64,000 nt of DNA from GAS188 sp963794475 (GCA_963794475.1 CAWCDW010000010.1:124001-188000), one strand, 5' to 3'; positions 55,147 through 64,000 are shown, counted from the stretch's first letter. Program-made: numbers and translations. The notes: generated by a model not told the origin, from the letters alone.

Positions 55147-55949
55147 CAGCTTTCCGTCGCCCAGGGAAGAAGCCAGTCGCGCAGGAGCTTGAAAAGCTGA
55201 TCGGTGATGAGGCCCAAGAGCCCGATCACCGCGATGCCGAGGAAGATGCGATCGGTGAACAGGCCGCGCTCGGAGTTGAGGATGAAATAGCCGAGCCCCT
55301 TGTTGGCCGCCACGAACTCGGCGATCACGAGATAGGTCCAGGCCCAGCCGAGCGTGACGCGCAAGGTGTCGACGACGCCGGGCAGAGTCGCGGGTATGAG
55401 CACGCGCGTGACCACGGTGCGCCGGTTGGCGCCGAGCGTGTAGGAGACGTCGAGAAGGTCGCTCGACACGTTGCGCGAGACATCGGCGACGAGGATCAGT
55501 TGCTGGAACAAGGTGCCGATGAAGATGACGGTGATTTTCTCCTCGATGCCGATCCCCACCCATAAGATGAGAAGCGGGATGAGCGCGCTCACCGGAAGGT
55601 AGCGGATGAAATTGGTGACCGGCTCGATCGCCGCCTCGGCGATCTTGAAGCTGCCCATGAGGATGCCGAGCGGCACGGCGAGGATCGAGGCGAGGATGAA
55701 GCCGCTCATGATCTCGCCGACGCTCGCCGCGGTGTTCACGGCGAGCGAGCCGTCCTCGATGCCGTCGATCCCGGCGCGCAGGACCTCGACGGGCGTCGGC
55801 AGGAAGTCGGATCGCACGAAGCCGCCGTAAGAGAGGAGGCACCACAAAAGCAGGATGGAGACCCCGACCGTCGCGCTTACGGTGAGGTAAACGGAGCGGG
55901 GGATCTCCTTCTTGGGCGCCGCGTAGGCCTCGAAGGACGGACGGGGCAC
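55146..55949 (-). CDS. NitT/TauT-type ABC permease
   Basis: This 267-residue inner-membrane permease of the SsuC/TauC class has about six hydrophobic segments. It shows the family's DFLPTPVEVLRAGIDGI, GFILASILAVPLGILMGS, FIRYLPVSALIPLLILWVGI, the EAA loop around RVLIPATLPGVVDTLRV and LGWAWTYLVIAEFVAANKGLG. It begins 10 bases after the binding-protein gene ends and is coupled to the ATPase gene. Confidence 0.93.
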   Translation of the reverse strand: MPRPSFEAYAAPKKEIPRSVYLTVSATVGVSILLLWCLLSYGGFVRSDFLPTPVEVLRAGIDGIEDGSLAVNTAASVGEIMSGFILASILAVPLGILMGSFKIAEAAIEPVTNFIRYLPVSALIPLLILWVGIGIEEKITVIFIGTLFQQLILVADVSRNVSSDLLDVSYTLGANRRTVVTRVLIPATLPGVVDTLRVTLGWAWTYLVIAEFVAANKGLGYFILNSERGLFTDRIFLGIAVIGLLGLITDQLFKLLRDWLLPWATES

Positions 55950-55959
55950 CGAGGTTCGA

Positions 55960-56947
55960 TCAGCCGTTGACGAATTTATAGTCGATGATGTCGTCCGGCG
56001 TCACTTTCACTTGCAGCTTGCCGTGGCTCGACCATACGTCGATCGCCTCTTGCACGGTGTTCTTGAGCAGCCCCGGCTTTTCCTTCGTGCCGAAGAAGGT
56101 TTTGTTGTCCTCGGCGCCGTAGAATTTGATGCCGGTGAGCGTCTCGCCGAAGACCTTGGGGTCCTTGAGCCAGCCGCCCACGCCCTTCGCCATGATCTCG
56201 TTCGCCTCGTCGGGATGGGCGCGCACGTAAGCGACGGCCTCGTTCCAGGCGTCGACCACGGCCTTCGTCTCCTTCGGGTGCTTGTCGACGTAATCCGTCG
56301 TCGCGGTCACGACATCGGTGATGAGGCCGGGCGTGGTCGAGGAATCGACGAGCAGATGGCCGAAATCCGTCTGCTTGCCGCGCGAGAGCCAGGGCTCCCA
56401 GGTGACGGCCGCGTCGACCTTCTTGGCGACGAAGGCCGCGCCCGCTTCAGGCGCGGCCATGTTGACCGTCTTGAGGTCGCTCTCCTTGAGGCCGGCCTTT
56501 TCGAGAAGCACATTGAGATAGAATTCCGAGACCGAGCCTTCGCTCACAGCGACGCTCTTGCCTTTGAGGCCGCCGATGGAGCTCACGTCCTTCAGCGCCA
56601 CGATGCCGTCGCCGCCGTTCGAAATCGTCGATGGCGACGACGTATTTGAATTGATCAGGCTTCTTTAGATACAGGATTCCCGTGTCGACCGTGCTCGCGA
56701 TCATGTCGATCTTATCCGCGAGCATCGCGGGAAAACGATCCTTCGGGTCCTCCATCACAATGAGCTCGACGTCGATGCCGTGATTTTTGAAGAAGCCTTT
56801 GTCGCGCGCGACGTAGAGCGGCCCGTAGCCGACCCAAGTCGAATGCGCGATCCTCACCGTCTCCGCGGCGGCACTACCGGGTGAAGCGAGCGCCGCGACG
56901 GCAACACCGCCGATGAGCGCCAGTAGAAATCCGAGATGCTTGCGCAT
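55960..56947 (-). pseudogene. NitT/TauT-type ABC substrate-binding protein, frameshifted
   Basis: The 5' part (start 56947, GGAGG ahead) encodes a signal peptide (LGFLLALIGGVAVAAL) and VRIAHSTWVGYGPLYVARDK through QFKYVVAIDD. The 3' part continues in another frame from VALKDVSSIGGLKGKSVAVS to KVTPDDIIDYKFVNG. Deleting one T in GACGATTTCGAACGG near 56634 rejoins the frames with the expected DDSNGGDGIVALKD sequence, giving about 328 residues, normal for the family. Either a sequence error or an inactivated transporter; the ATPase and permease genes next to it are intact. Confidence 0.88.
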
Positions 56948-57107
56948 GGACAGAACTCCTCCCTTGTAATTTCTTCCCAGTTTACATGATGAACTAACAC
57001 CGATTTCTTGTATACCGCCAGGACATCGTGACGATGACGATTTGCTTGCGGTTCCAGCGCGACGGACCCGGCGTTGCGTCTTTCGGAAGTCGCCGCTGCG
57101 CGCGGCC

Positions 57108-57258
57108 TCAAGCCTTCTCCACATTGTAGAATTTGGCAAAGCCGTCGAGCACGCCCGTGACGTTGCGGCGAAACGCCGTCTTCTGGACGATCTGGCCGAG
57201 CGGCACATAAGGCACGTCCCGCCACACCTGGAGCTGGTGAGCGATCACGATTTTGCTA
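57108..57258 (-). pseudogene. 3' remnant of a family 5 ABC binding-protein gene
   Basis: Read on the minus strand up to the TGA at 57110-57108, the sequence encodes LQVWRDVPYVPLGQIVQKTA, FRRNVTGVLDGFAKFYNVEK, a clear C-terminal end of an SBP_bac_5 (dipeptide-type) protein. No corresponding upstream part is present: the sequence before it carries the promoter of the gcv operon on the other strand. It looks like a deletion or insertion scar. Confidence 0.8.
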
Positions 57259-57326
57259 GATCGCGTATGCCGCGCGATCAAGGCCCGTTGAGCGTGAGCC
57301 CGCCAGCCGCGTCACCGCCATCCGCG

Positions 57327-57355
57327 TTGACAAGATTCGCGCAAAGGGCGACAAA
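57327..57355 (+). promoter_or_regulatory. Candidate promoter of the gcv operon
   Basis: TTGACA (57327-57332) and GACAAA (57350-57355) are 17 bases apart. The predicted start near 57362 lies about ten bases before the first glycine aptamer. It overlaps the region just upstream of the binding-protein remnant on the opposite strand. Confidence 0.55.
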
Positions 57356-57371
57356 GCACCCGCTGTCGATC

Positions 57372-57585
57372 CTCGCGGGAGAGACCGAGGCGGGCATGGT
57401 TCAAGTGCTCGTCGAGGCGCCGAAGGCGTAACCGCCCCGGAAACGCTCAGGCAAAAGGGACCGCGCGGAGCTGGCGCTCTGGAAAGCGGCCGGAATCTTT
57501 TTCGGCCCACCGAAGGGGGCAAGCCTGCGATCCCGCTCACGTGGTCTCGCAGGTGAAATCTCTCAGGTCTCGGGACAGAGGGGGC
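57372..57585 (+). promoter_or_regulatory. Tandem glycine riboswitch
   Basis: Two consecutive glycine aptamers precede gcvT. The first (57372-57466) contains GCGGGAGAGACCG, GGCGCCGAAGG, CGCTCAGGCAAAAGGGACCG. The second (57475-57582) contains CTCTGGAAAG, CACCGAAGGGGGCAAGCC, TCTCTCAGGTCTCGGGACAG. The CCGAAGG and CTCAGG(CA) blocks are the hallmark ligand-binding cores. It should switch on the glycine cleavage genes when glycine is abundant. Confidence 0.95.
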
Positions 57586-57643
57586 GCGCACCGGCAAGGA
57601 AGCCGGCGTGCCGCGCATCTGTCGGTGAGCCTTGAGAGTGTCG

Positions 57644-58853
57644 ATGGCCGAAACCACAGCCGAATCCTCCGCCGAGCAGCCCCCCACCGAGGCGCCTGGG
57701 GCGGCAGCCGCGCCTGCGCTGAAAACCACGCCCCTCCACGGCGCCCATGTGGCGCTCGGCGCCCGCATGGTGCCCTTCGCCGGATATGAGATGCCGGTGC
57801 AATATCCGACCGGCGTTCTCGCCGAGCATCTCCACACGCGGACGAGCGCCGGCCTCTTCGACGTTTCGCATATGGGCCAGGCCTTCCTCATGGGCGGCGA
57901 CCATGCGACGACCGCCAAGGCGCTCGAAACCCTCGTGCCGGCCGATATCCTGAACCTCGCTCCCGGGCGCCAGCGCTACACGCAGCTCCTCAACGAGGAG
58001 GGCGGCATTCTCGACGATCTGATGGTGACGCGCTCGGCCGAGGAGGCGGAGGACGGCGTCTTGATGCTGATCGTCAATGCGGCCTGCAAGGATCAGGACT
58101 TCGCCCATATCGCCGCCCGTTTGCCGCAAGGCGTCCGCCTCATGCGCGCCAACCACCGCGCGCTCGTCGCCTTGCAGGGGCCGAAGGCCGCCGAGGTGCT
58201 GGCCCGCCATTGCGAGGGCGTCGCCGAGATGCCCTTCATGTCGGCGCGCCAGACGAGCTTCGACGGCTTGGCCTGCCATGTGTCGCGCTCGGGCTATACG
58301 GGTGAGGACGGCTACGAAATCTCGATCAAGTCCGCCCATGTGGTGGCGATCTGGTCGGCGCTGTTGCGCGATGGCGCGGTGAAGCCGATCGGGCTCGGCG
58401 CGCGCGATTCGCTGCAGGCTCGAGGCCGGGCTTTGCCTTTACGGCCACGACATCGACACGACGACCTCGCCGGTCGAGGCGGCGCTCACCTGGTCGGTGC
58501 AGAAGCGCCGGCGCGAGGAGGGCGGCTTTCCCGGCGCCGAGCGCGTGAAGCGCGAGCTTGCCGAAGGCCCGGCGCGCAAGCGCGTCGGCATCCTGCCCGA
58601 CGGCAAGGCCCCGGCGCGCGAGGGCACGGAGATCCAGGCGAAGGACGGCCGCAAGATCGGCACGGTCACCTCGGGCGGCTTCGGCCCCTCGCTCGGCGGC
58701 CCGCTCGCCATGGGCTATGTCGAGGCAAGCTTCGCCGCCCTCGGCACGGAGCTCGACCTCCTCGTGCGCGGCAAGCAGCTTCCCGCGAAGGTCGCGGCCA
58801 TGCCTTTCGTGCCCAATCGCTACTTCCGACCGCCCGCGGGATCGGCCTCCTGA
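57644..58853 (+). pseudogene. gcvT: Glycine cleavage T protein, frameshifted
   Basis: GcvT is the aminomethyltransferase that moves the methylene group to tetrahydrofolate. The first ~258 codons are intact (LHGAHVALGARMVPFAGYEM, LFDVSHMGQAFLMG, GYTGEDGYEISI, IGLGARDSL). After 58416 the frame is lost and the rest (LEAGLCLYGHDIDTTTSPVE through KVAAMPFVPNRYF) continues one frame over to 58853. Removing the A in GCTGCAGGCTCG restores ARDSLRLEAGLCLYG, the universally conserved sequence. The start at 57644 has GAGAG ahead. An Ala/Pro-rich ~25-residue leader precedes the domain. Confidence 0.92.
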
Positions 58854-58910
58854 GCTCGCGAGGCCGGGAATGAAAAATCGAAAACACCGGGATGAACCAA
58901 GGATCAGGCG

Positions 58911-59289
58911 ATGAGCGACACCAAATTCACCAAGGATCATGAATATGTCCGCGCTCGACGGGGACATGGCGACCGTCGGCATCACCGATCACGCCCAGAG
59001 CCAATTGGGCGATGTCGTCTATGTCGGCCTGCCGGAGATCGGCAAGGCGGTCACGCAAGGCGGCGAGGCAGCCGTGGTCGAGAGCGTGAAGGCGGCATCC
59101 GACGTGTTCGCGCCGGTCTCGGGAGAGGTGGTCGCCGTCAACAGCGAGCTCGAAGGGGCGCCGTCCACCGTCAACGAGGATCCGCTCGGCAAAGGCTGGT
59201 TCCTGAAGATCAAGGTGAAGGACAAGGCGGAATTCGACGCGCTGATGAGCGAGGCCGAGTACCAGGAATATCTGAAGACGTTGTCCTGA
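58911..59289 (+). pseudogene. gcvH: Glycine cleavage H protein, frameshifted near the N-terminus
   Basis: GcvH carries the lipoyl arm of the glycine cleavage system. The intact part reads DGDMATVGITDHAQSQLGDV, VYVGLPEIGKAV and the lipoylation site ESVKAASDVFAPVSGEVV. The first 14 codons (MSDTKFTKDHEYVR) are in another frame, and deleting one G/C at about 58951-58953 (TCCGCGCTCGACG) joins them. An ATG at 58939 (MNMSALDGD) could start a shortened protein in the main frame, so some function is conceivable even if the sequence is right. Confidence 0.9.
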
Positions 59290-59392
59290 CCGCGAAGGTC
59301 GAAAGCGATCGACGCGCGCCCGTGTCCTCACTCGCATGATCTCATCCGAAACCGTCGCAGTTTTCCCAAACGCTTGAGCGGAGCCGTTGCCG

Positions 59393-60735
59393 ATGCGCTA
59401 CCTGCCCCTCACCGATTCCGACCGTGGCGATATGCTCGCCCGCATCGGCGTTAATTCCATCGACGATCTCTTCGCCGACATCCCACGCGACAAGCGCTTG
59501 CCGGAGCTGCCGGACCTTCCGCGCCGGCAAGGCGAGATGCAGGTCGAGCGCCTGCTCGGCCGCATGGCTGCCCGCAACGTGCCCGCCTCGAGCCTGCCCT
59601 TCTTCGTCGGCGCCGGCGCCTACAAGCACCATGTGCCGGCAAGCGTCGATCATCTCATTCAGCGCTCGGAATTCCTCACGAGCTACACGCCCTATCAGCC
59701 GGAGATCGCGCAGGGCACGCTGCAATATCTCTTCGAGTTCCAGACGCAGGTCGCCGAGCTCACCGGCATGGAAGTCGCGAACGCCTCGATGTACGACGGC
59801 TCGACGGCGACGGGCGAGGCCGTGCTCATGGCGCATCGCGTGACGCGCCGGAAGAAGGCGGTGCTGTCGGGCGGGCTGCATCCCCATTATGCCGAAGTGG
59901 TCGCGCACGCTCTCCGCCATGGCGGGCGACGAGATCGAACGCCTCGCGCCCGATGTGCGCGCGAGCGAGGACATCATCGCCCGCATCGACGCGGAGACCT
60001 CTTGCGTCGTGGTGCAGTCGCCGGACGTGTTCGGCAATTTGCGCGATCTTGCGCCGATCGCCGAAGCCTGCCGCGCCAAGGGCGCGCTCCTGATCGCCGT
60101 GTTCACCGAGGCCGTGTCGCTCGGCCTCGTTTCCCCGCCTGGCGCCATGGGCGCCGATATCGCGGTCGGCGAAGGCCAGTCGATCGGCAACGGCCTGATC
60201 TATGGCGGACCCTATGTCGGCCTCTTCACCGCCAAGGCCGAAATATCTGCGCCAGATGCCTGGGCGCTTATGCGGCGAGACCGTCGATGCGCAAGGCCGT
60301 CGCGGCTACGTGCTCACCCTCTCGACGCGCGAGCAGCATATCCGGCGCGACAAGGCCACCTCGAACATCTGCACCAATTCGGGCCTTTGCGTGCTCGCCT
60401 TCACCATCCATATGAGCCTGCTCGGCGAGGCAGGGCTGAGGCGGCTCGCGCGCATCAATCACGCGAATGCGGTGAAGCTCGCCGACGGGTTGTCGGGCGT
60501 GAAGGGCGCGCAAGTGCTCACTGAGCAATTCTTCAACGAATTCACCTTGCGCCTGTCGCGGCCGGCGGCTGACGTCGTCGAGGCGCTTGCGACGAAGCGC
60601 GTGCTCGGCGGCGTGCCGGCCGCGCGTCTCTTGCCGAAATCCGGTCTCGACGATCTCCTGATCGTCGCCTCGACCGAGGTGAACACGGATGAAGACCGCA
60701 GAGCCTTCGCCACCGCGCTGAAGGAAGTGCTGTGA
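59393..60735 (+). pseudogene. gcvPA: Glycine decarboxylase subunit 1, two frameshifts
   Basis: GcvPA is the N-terminal half of the split PLP glycine decarboxylase. Segment 1 runs from MRYLPLTDSD to SGGLHPHYAEVV, segment 2 from RTLSAMAGDEIERLAPDV to GGPYVGLFTAKA, and segment 3 from KYLRQMPGRLCGETVDAQGR to the end (TSNICTNSGLCVLAFT is conserved). The frame changes at about 59902 and 60240, each repaired by removing one base (GTGGTCGCGCACG; AAGGCCGAAATAT). The joined product is about 447 residues, normal for the family. Two independent lesions of the same sign in one gene favour sequence error or decay. Confidence 0.92.
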
Positions 60736-60850
60736 CGCTCATGACGGCTAGTGCCCTGACATGCGTAGCGGGCCTCGGCTGTGAGACGGCGCGTCGCCTG
60801 CGCTCGCTCAACGATCCGGCTGTCACCGAAACGAGCTAGCGCTTGTGTCC

Positions 60851-60900
60851 CCCTCCCCCCGCGACGAAGTCGCGGCGGGGAGGGTACGGGTGGGGGGCGT
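60851..60900. repeat. G-rich palindromic arm preceding the DUF559 gene
   Basis: This copy (CCCTCCCCCCGCGACGAAGT, then CGCGGCGGGGAGGG and TACGGGTGGGGGGCG) matches the arm near 61815-61862 almost base for base, including the preceding GCTTGTGTCC. It directly abuts the DUF559 start codon. Confidence 0.9.
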
Positions 60901-60905
60901 TCGAG

Positions 60906-61343
60906 ATGACGCGCGAACCCTGTCGCCTGGACCCGCGCACGCCCCGCGCACGCGCGCTTCGTCGCGACGCGACGCCGGTTGAGCGGCGCCTATGGCGCGC
61001 CTTGCGTCTCGTCGAAGTGCCACACGGACATTTCCGGCGTCAGGCACCGATCGGCCCCTATGTCGCGGATTTCGCGAATCACTCCCTACGGCTCGTCGTT
61101 GAACTCGATGGTGAGCAGCACGGCCACTCCATTGGGCTTCGGCGCGACGCCAAACGGACCGCGTATCTCGCAGAAGAGGGCTATCGCGTCATCCGATTTT
61201 GGAATCACGAGGTCGCGGAAAATCTCGACGGAGTCGTCGAGACAATCCTCGCTGCCGTGGCGCAACGGGCCAGCGCTGGTGCCCCCCTCCCCCCGCGACG
61301 AAGGAGCGGTGGGGAGGGTACGGGTGGGGGGCGTTCGAGGTGA
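60906..61343 (+). CDS. DUF559 (Vsr-like PD-(D/E)XK endonuclease domain) protein
   Basis: The 145-residue protein has a DUF559 domain at residues ~15-118: RARALRRDATPVERRLWRAL, FRRQAPIGPYVADFANHS, the active-site-like LRLVVELDGEQH (Glu66, Asp68, His72) and RVIRFWNHEVAENLDGVV. The family is related to very-short-patch-repair endonucleases but has no established role. Its first codons (ATGACGCGCGA) and its last ~20 codons (from APLPPRRRSGG) are repeat-derived sequence: the same bases occur in the neighbouring tandem repeats that have no DUF559 body. It splits the gcv operon between gcvPA and gcvPB. Confidence 0.85.
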   Translation: MTREPCRLDPRTPRARALRRDATPVERRLWRALRLVEVPHGHFRRQAPIGPYVADFANHSLRLVVELDGEQHGHSIGLRRDAKRTAYLAEEGYRVIRFWNHEVAENLDGVVETILAAVAQRASAGAPLPPRRRSGGEGTGGGRSR

Positions 61344-62000
61344 GGCGCGAGCGGCCGCCGACTGCGCATGCGTCGCGCCGGGGCGCGGCCAACGATAAGC
61401 GCTATTGTGGCGGCAGCGCCCCCCACCCGTACCCTCCCCGCCGCTTCGCGGGGGAGGGGGGCGATCGGCGCTGATTCTTTGTCTCGTAACGGACCGGCGC
61501 CTCGGCGAAACCTGGCTGCGCTTCGACAATACGGACCGGCGCTGGCGCCCCCCTCCCCCCGCGACGAAGGAGCGGTGGGGAGGGTACGGGTGGGGGGCGT
61601 TCGAGATGACGCGCGAGCGGCCGCCGACTGCGCATGCGTCGCGCCGAGGCGCGGCCAACGATAAGCGCTATCGTGTCGGCAGCGCCCCCCACCCGTACCC
61701 TCCCCGCCGCTTCGCGGGGGGAGGGGGGCAATCGGCGCTGATTCTTTGTCTCGTAATGGACCGGTGCCTCGGCGAAACCTGGCTGCGCTTCGACAATACG
61801 GGCCACCGCTTGTGTCCCCCTCCCCCCGCGACGAAGTCGCGGCGGGGAGGGTACGGGTGGGGGACGTTCGAGGTGACGCGCGAGCTTCGCCGAGCGAATG
61901 CGCATGCGTCTTGCCAAGGCGTGGCCAACGATAATCGCTATCGCGGCGGCAGCGCCCCCCACCCGTACCCTCCCCGCCGCTTCGCGGGGGGAGGGGAGCG
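61284..62000. repeat. Tandem ~266-bp repeat array with inverted G-rich arms
   Basis: About 2.7 units of ~266 bp are arrayed; the GCGACGAAG core recurs at 61295, 61561 and 61828. Each unit has a forward arm (CCCCTCCCCCCGCGACG..., GGGGAGGGTACGGGTGGGG), a ~85-base spacer (ATGACGCGCGAGCGG, CGCATGCGTCGCGCC, CAACGATAAGCGCTAT), an inverted arm (CCCCACCCGTACCCTCCCCG, TTCGCGGGGGGAGG), then a second spacer (GATTCTTTGTCTCGTAA, CTGGCTGCGCTTCGACAATA). Because unit length and content keep several frames open, long open frames on both strands here are not genes. The array ends about 100 bases before gcvPB. Confidence 0.92.
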
Positions 62001-62105
62001 ATCGGCGGTGATTGCGCACTTGCCGAAATGGGCCACCAACGCCATTCGTCGGCACTGCGCCGCCGCCCCCGATCCACGCGACGAACACATCCGGAGACCC
62101 TGATC

Positions 62106-63675
62106 ATGCTCAACAGCCAAGGCCGGTCCACCTCGCCCGGCGAGTCCGCGGCCGCCGCGCATCCCACCTTCACCGGCAATCGCGCCCTGATGCAGGAAGA
62201 GCCGCTGATCTTCGAGATCGGCCGCACCGATGTCACGGGCGTCGATCTCGACGAGCCCGCGCCCTTCAAGCCACGCCTCGGCACGCTCGAGCGCAAGGGC
62301 GAGATCGGGCTTCCGGGCCTCTCCGAGCCCGAGGCGATGCGGCACTATGTGCGCTTGTCGCAGAAGAATTACGGCATCGACACCGGTCTCTTCCCGCTCG
62401 GCTCTTGCACGATGAAGCACAACCCGCGCCTGAACGAACGCATGGCGCGCCTTCCGGGCTTCGGCGACATCCACCCGCTGCAACCGCTCTCGACCGTGCC
62501 GGGTGCGCTCGAGCTCATGGGGGAGCTTTCCCGTTGGCTCCTCGAGCTTACCGGCATGGAAGCCGTGGCGCTGTCTCCCGAAGGCGGGCGCGCATGGCGA
62601 ATTATGCGGCATGATGGCGATCAAGGCCGCCATCGAGGCAAAGGGCGAGAAGCGCAAGATCGTGCTCGTGCCGGAATCGGCGCATGGCACCAATCCCGCG
62701 ACCGCCGCGCTCATCGGCTTCACGGTGAAGCCCGTCCCGGCGCGCGCCGACGGCACGGTCGATCCCGAGATGGTGAAGTCGCTGCTCACGCCCGAAGTCG
62801 CGGCGCTCATGCTGACCAACCCGAACACCTGCGGCCTTTTCGAGCGCGACGTGGTCGAGATCGCGGCGGCGGTGCATGCGGCGGGCGCCTATTTCTATGC
62901 GGATGGTGCGAATTTCAACGCCATCGCCGCGAAGGCGCGGCCGGGCGATCTCGGCTGCGACGCCATGCACATCAATCTGCACAAGACCTTCTCGACGCCG
63001 CATGGCGGCGGTGGCCCGGGTGCGGGCCCGGTCGTGCTCTCGCATCGGCTCGCCCGCTTCGCGCCGGTGCCGTTCCTGCGTCGCGAGGGCCAGTGGCTCA
63101 CCCTCGTCGAGCATGCAAGCGACGCCACGGGCGAAGAGGCGCCTTTCGGGCGGCTTTGCGCCTTTCAGGGGCAGATGGGCATGTATGTTCGCGCTCTAGC
63201 CTATATGATGTCGCATGGCGTCGACGGCGTGCGCCAGGCTTCCGAGGATGCGGTGCTCAACGCCAATTACGTGAAGGCCTGCCTTTCCGATTTGATGTCC
63301 CTGCCTTTCGGAGACAAGCCTTGCATGCACGAGGCGCTTTTCGACGATGCCTGGCTCAAGGACACCGGCGTGACGACGCTCGATTTCGCCAAGGCGATGA
63401 TCGACGAGGGCTTTCATCCGATGACGGTGTATTTCCCACTCGTCGTGCATGGCGCGATGCTCATCGAGCCGACCGAATCGGAATCGAAGGCCTCGCTTGA
63501 TCTCTTCATCGCGAGCTTGCGCGATCTCGCCCTGGCGGTGAAGCGCGGAGAGAAGGAGCGCTTCACCGGCGCGCCGTTTCACGCGCCGCGCCGAAGGCTC
63601 GACGAGACGCGCGCCGCGCGCCAACCCGTCCTGCGTTGGACGAAGCCGCGGCCCATCGCCGAGGCGGCGGAGTAA
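62106..63675 (+). pseudogene. gcvPB: Glycine decarboxylase subunit 2, frameshifted
   Basis: GcvPB is the C-terminal, PLP-binding half of split glycine decarboxylase. The first ~158 codons read normally (EPLIFEIGRTDVTGVDLDEP, YGIDTGLFPLGSCTMKHNPR, LTGMEAVALSP). The rest is one frame over from KAGAHGELCGMMAIKAAIEA, through the PLP lysine in INLHKTFSTPHGGGGPGAGP, to the end at 63675. Removing one C from TCTCCCGAAGGCG near 62577-62579 restores the conserved SPKAGAHGE. The repaired protein is about 522 residues, normal length. The DUF559/repeat block lies immediately upstream. Confidence 0.92.
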
Positions 63676-63689
63676 GGCCGAAGAGGCAG

Positions 63690-64000
63690 CTACGCCGCGG
63701 TCGCGGGTTTTTCGGCCTCGGCCTGCTTTTTGACGATGAGCCTGTCAAGCGTCACGGCGAGCGCGACATTCATCAGCGCTCCGGCCGCGATGAACAAGGC
63801 TGCGCCATGCCAACTCCCCATCGCTTCCACGATCGCGGCGACGATCGGGGGACCGAGCAATTGCCCGATGCCGGCACCTTGGATCAGGCCGCCGAAAATC
63901 GGGCCGGACTTGGCGGGGCTCGTAGCGAAGCTTTCGACAGCGCCGAAGCAGGTGCCGGGAATGACGCCGCCAACGATGGCGAAGACGAGGGCGAGGACGT
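63690..64000 (-). CDS. MFS transporter, C-terminal part (cut by the window edge)
   Basis: The minus-strand frame entering at the window end encodes about 103 residues with three hydrophobic stretches (VLALVFAIVGGVIPGTCFGA, GGLIQGAGIGQLLGPPIVAA, WHGAALFIAAGALMNVALAV) and a short charged tail ending KPATAA. The GxGxLxGPP pattern in the penultimate helices is typical of major facilitator transporters. The start and substrate lie outside the window. It converges with gcvPB. Confidence 0.8.
   Translation of the reverse strand, partial: VLALVFAIVGGVIPGTCFGAVESFATSPAKSGPIFGGLIQGAGIGQLLGPPIVAAIVEAMGSWHGAALFIAAGALMNVALAVTLDRLIVKKQAEAEKPATAA

Noticed and set aside
61284..62000. CRISPR-like array
   Set aside because: The spacers between arms are themselves repeated from unit to unit, the arms are 45-50 bp palindromes, and no cas gene is nearby.
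61205..62296. Long open frames on both strands across the repeat array, up to about 360 codons
   Set aside because: They consist of repeated Gly/Arg/Pro-rich peptides from the tandem units, shift phase with unit length and have no similarity outside the repeats.
56634..62580. Programmed +1 frameshifting as the explanation for all split genes
   Set aside because: The seven sites share no common slippery codon, stop-codon context or downstream structure; error or decay is simpler.

Overview
The window is GC-rich DNA (roughly 65-68% by eye) from an alphaproteobacterium, most likely of the Hyphomicrobiales/Rhizobiales. The main pointers are the ChvG/ChvI two-component pair followed by a short HprK, an EIIA-Man protein and HPr; the DUF2849-cysI-DUF934-cysG sulfite assimilation block; the division/murein cluster next to rnpB; and many short palindromic intergenic repeats of the kind common in this order. 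No tRNA, rRNA, CRISPR array, phage or classical insertion sequence was seen.

Layout. 0-10 kb: a flavin reductase, then on the minus strand an oligopeptide-type ABC transporter, two Liv-type ABC subunits and thiC, headed by a TPP riboswitch at 10.2 kb. 10.3-11.2 kb: an AT-richer NYN-domain gene without a usable start codon, ending at a terminator hairpin. 11.4-11.9 kb: RNase P RNA with a recognisable promoter. 12-24.8 kb: rsmH, ftsL, ftsI, murE, murF, mraY (frameshifted), murD, ftsW, murG, murC. 24.9-31.7 kb: metY, the sulfite reductase/siroheme operon and an Lrp-type regulator. 31.9-38.8 kb: a LysR regulator with a FAD oxidase, a flavodoxin-fold reductase and a creatininase-family protein on the minus strand, then a GST and a large FAD dehydrogenase. 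38.9-39.3 kb: tandem palindromic repeats. 39.4-47.9 kb: a secreted hypothetical, an HtrA-like protein that has lost its catalytic triad, folP-folK, HPr/EIIA/HprK/ChvG/ChvI and a phospholipase D-like protein. 48-54 kb: aminotransferase, IlvD/Edd dehydratase, AnmK-like kinase and a fumarylacetoacetase-family enzyme, which look like a sugar-acid catabolic cluster. 54.4-57.3 kb: a NitT/TauT-type ABC transporter (binding protein frameshifted) and the 3' remnant of a different binding-protein gene. 57.3-63.7 kb: tandem glycine riboswitch and gcvT-gcvH-gcvPA-gcvPB. A DUF559 nuclease-like gene embedded in about 1.2 kb of palindromic tandem repeats separates gcvPA from gcvPB. The window ends inside an MFS transporter gene.

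Two things stand out. First, six genes carry seven apparent single-base frameshifts. Six of the seven lie between 56.6 and 62.6 kb, and all of them need one base removed to restore the frame. This points to insertion-type sequencing error or local gene decay and should be settled before functional conclusions are drawn about mraY or glycine cleavage. Second, the DUF559 open reading frame takes its first codons and last ~20 codons from the surrounding repeat family, so the repeats look like non-autonomous derivatives of a DUF559-carrying mobile unit. A related repeat family is present at 38.9 kb.
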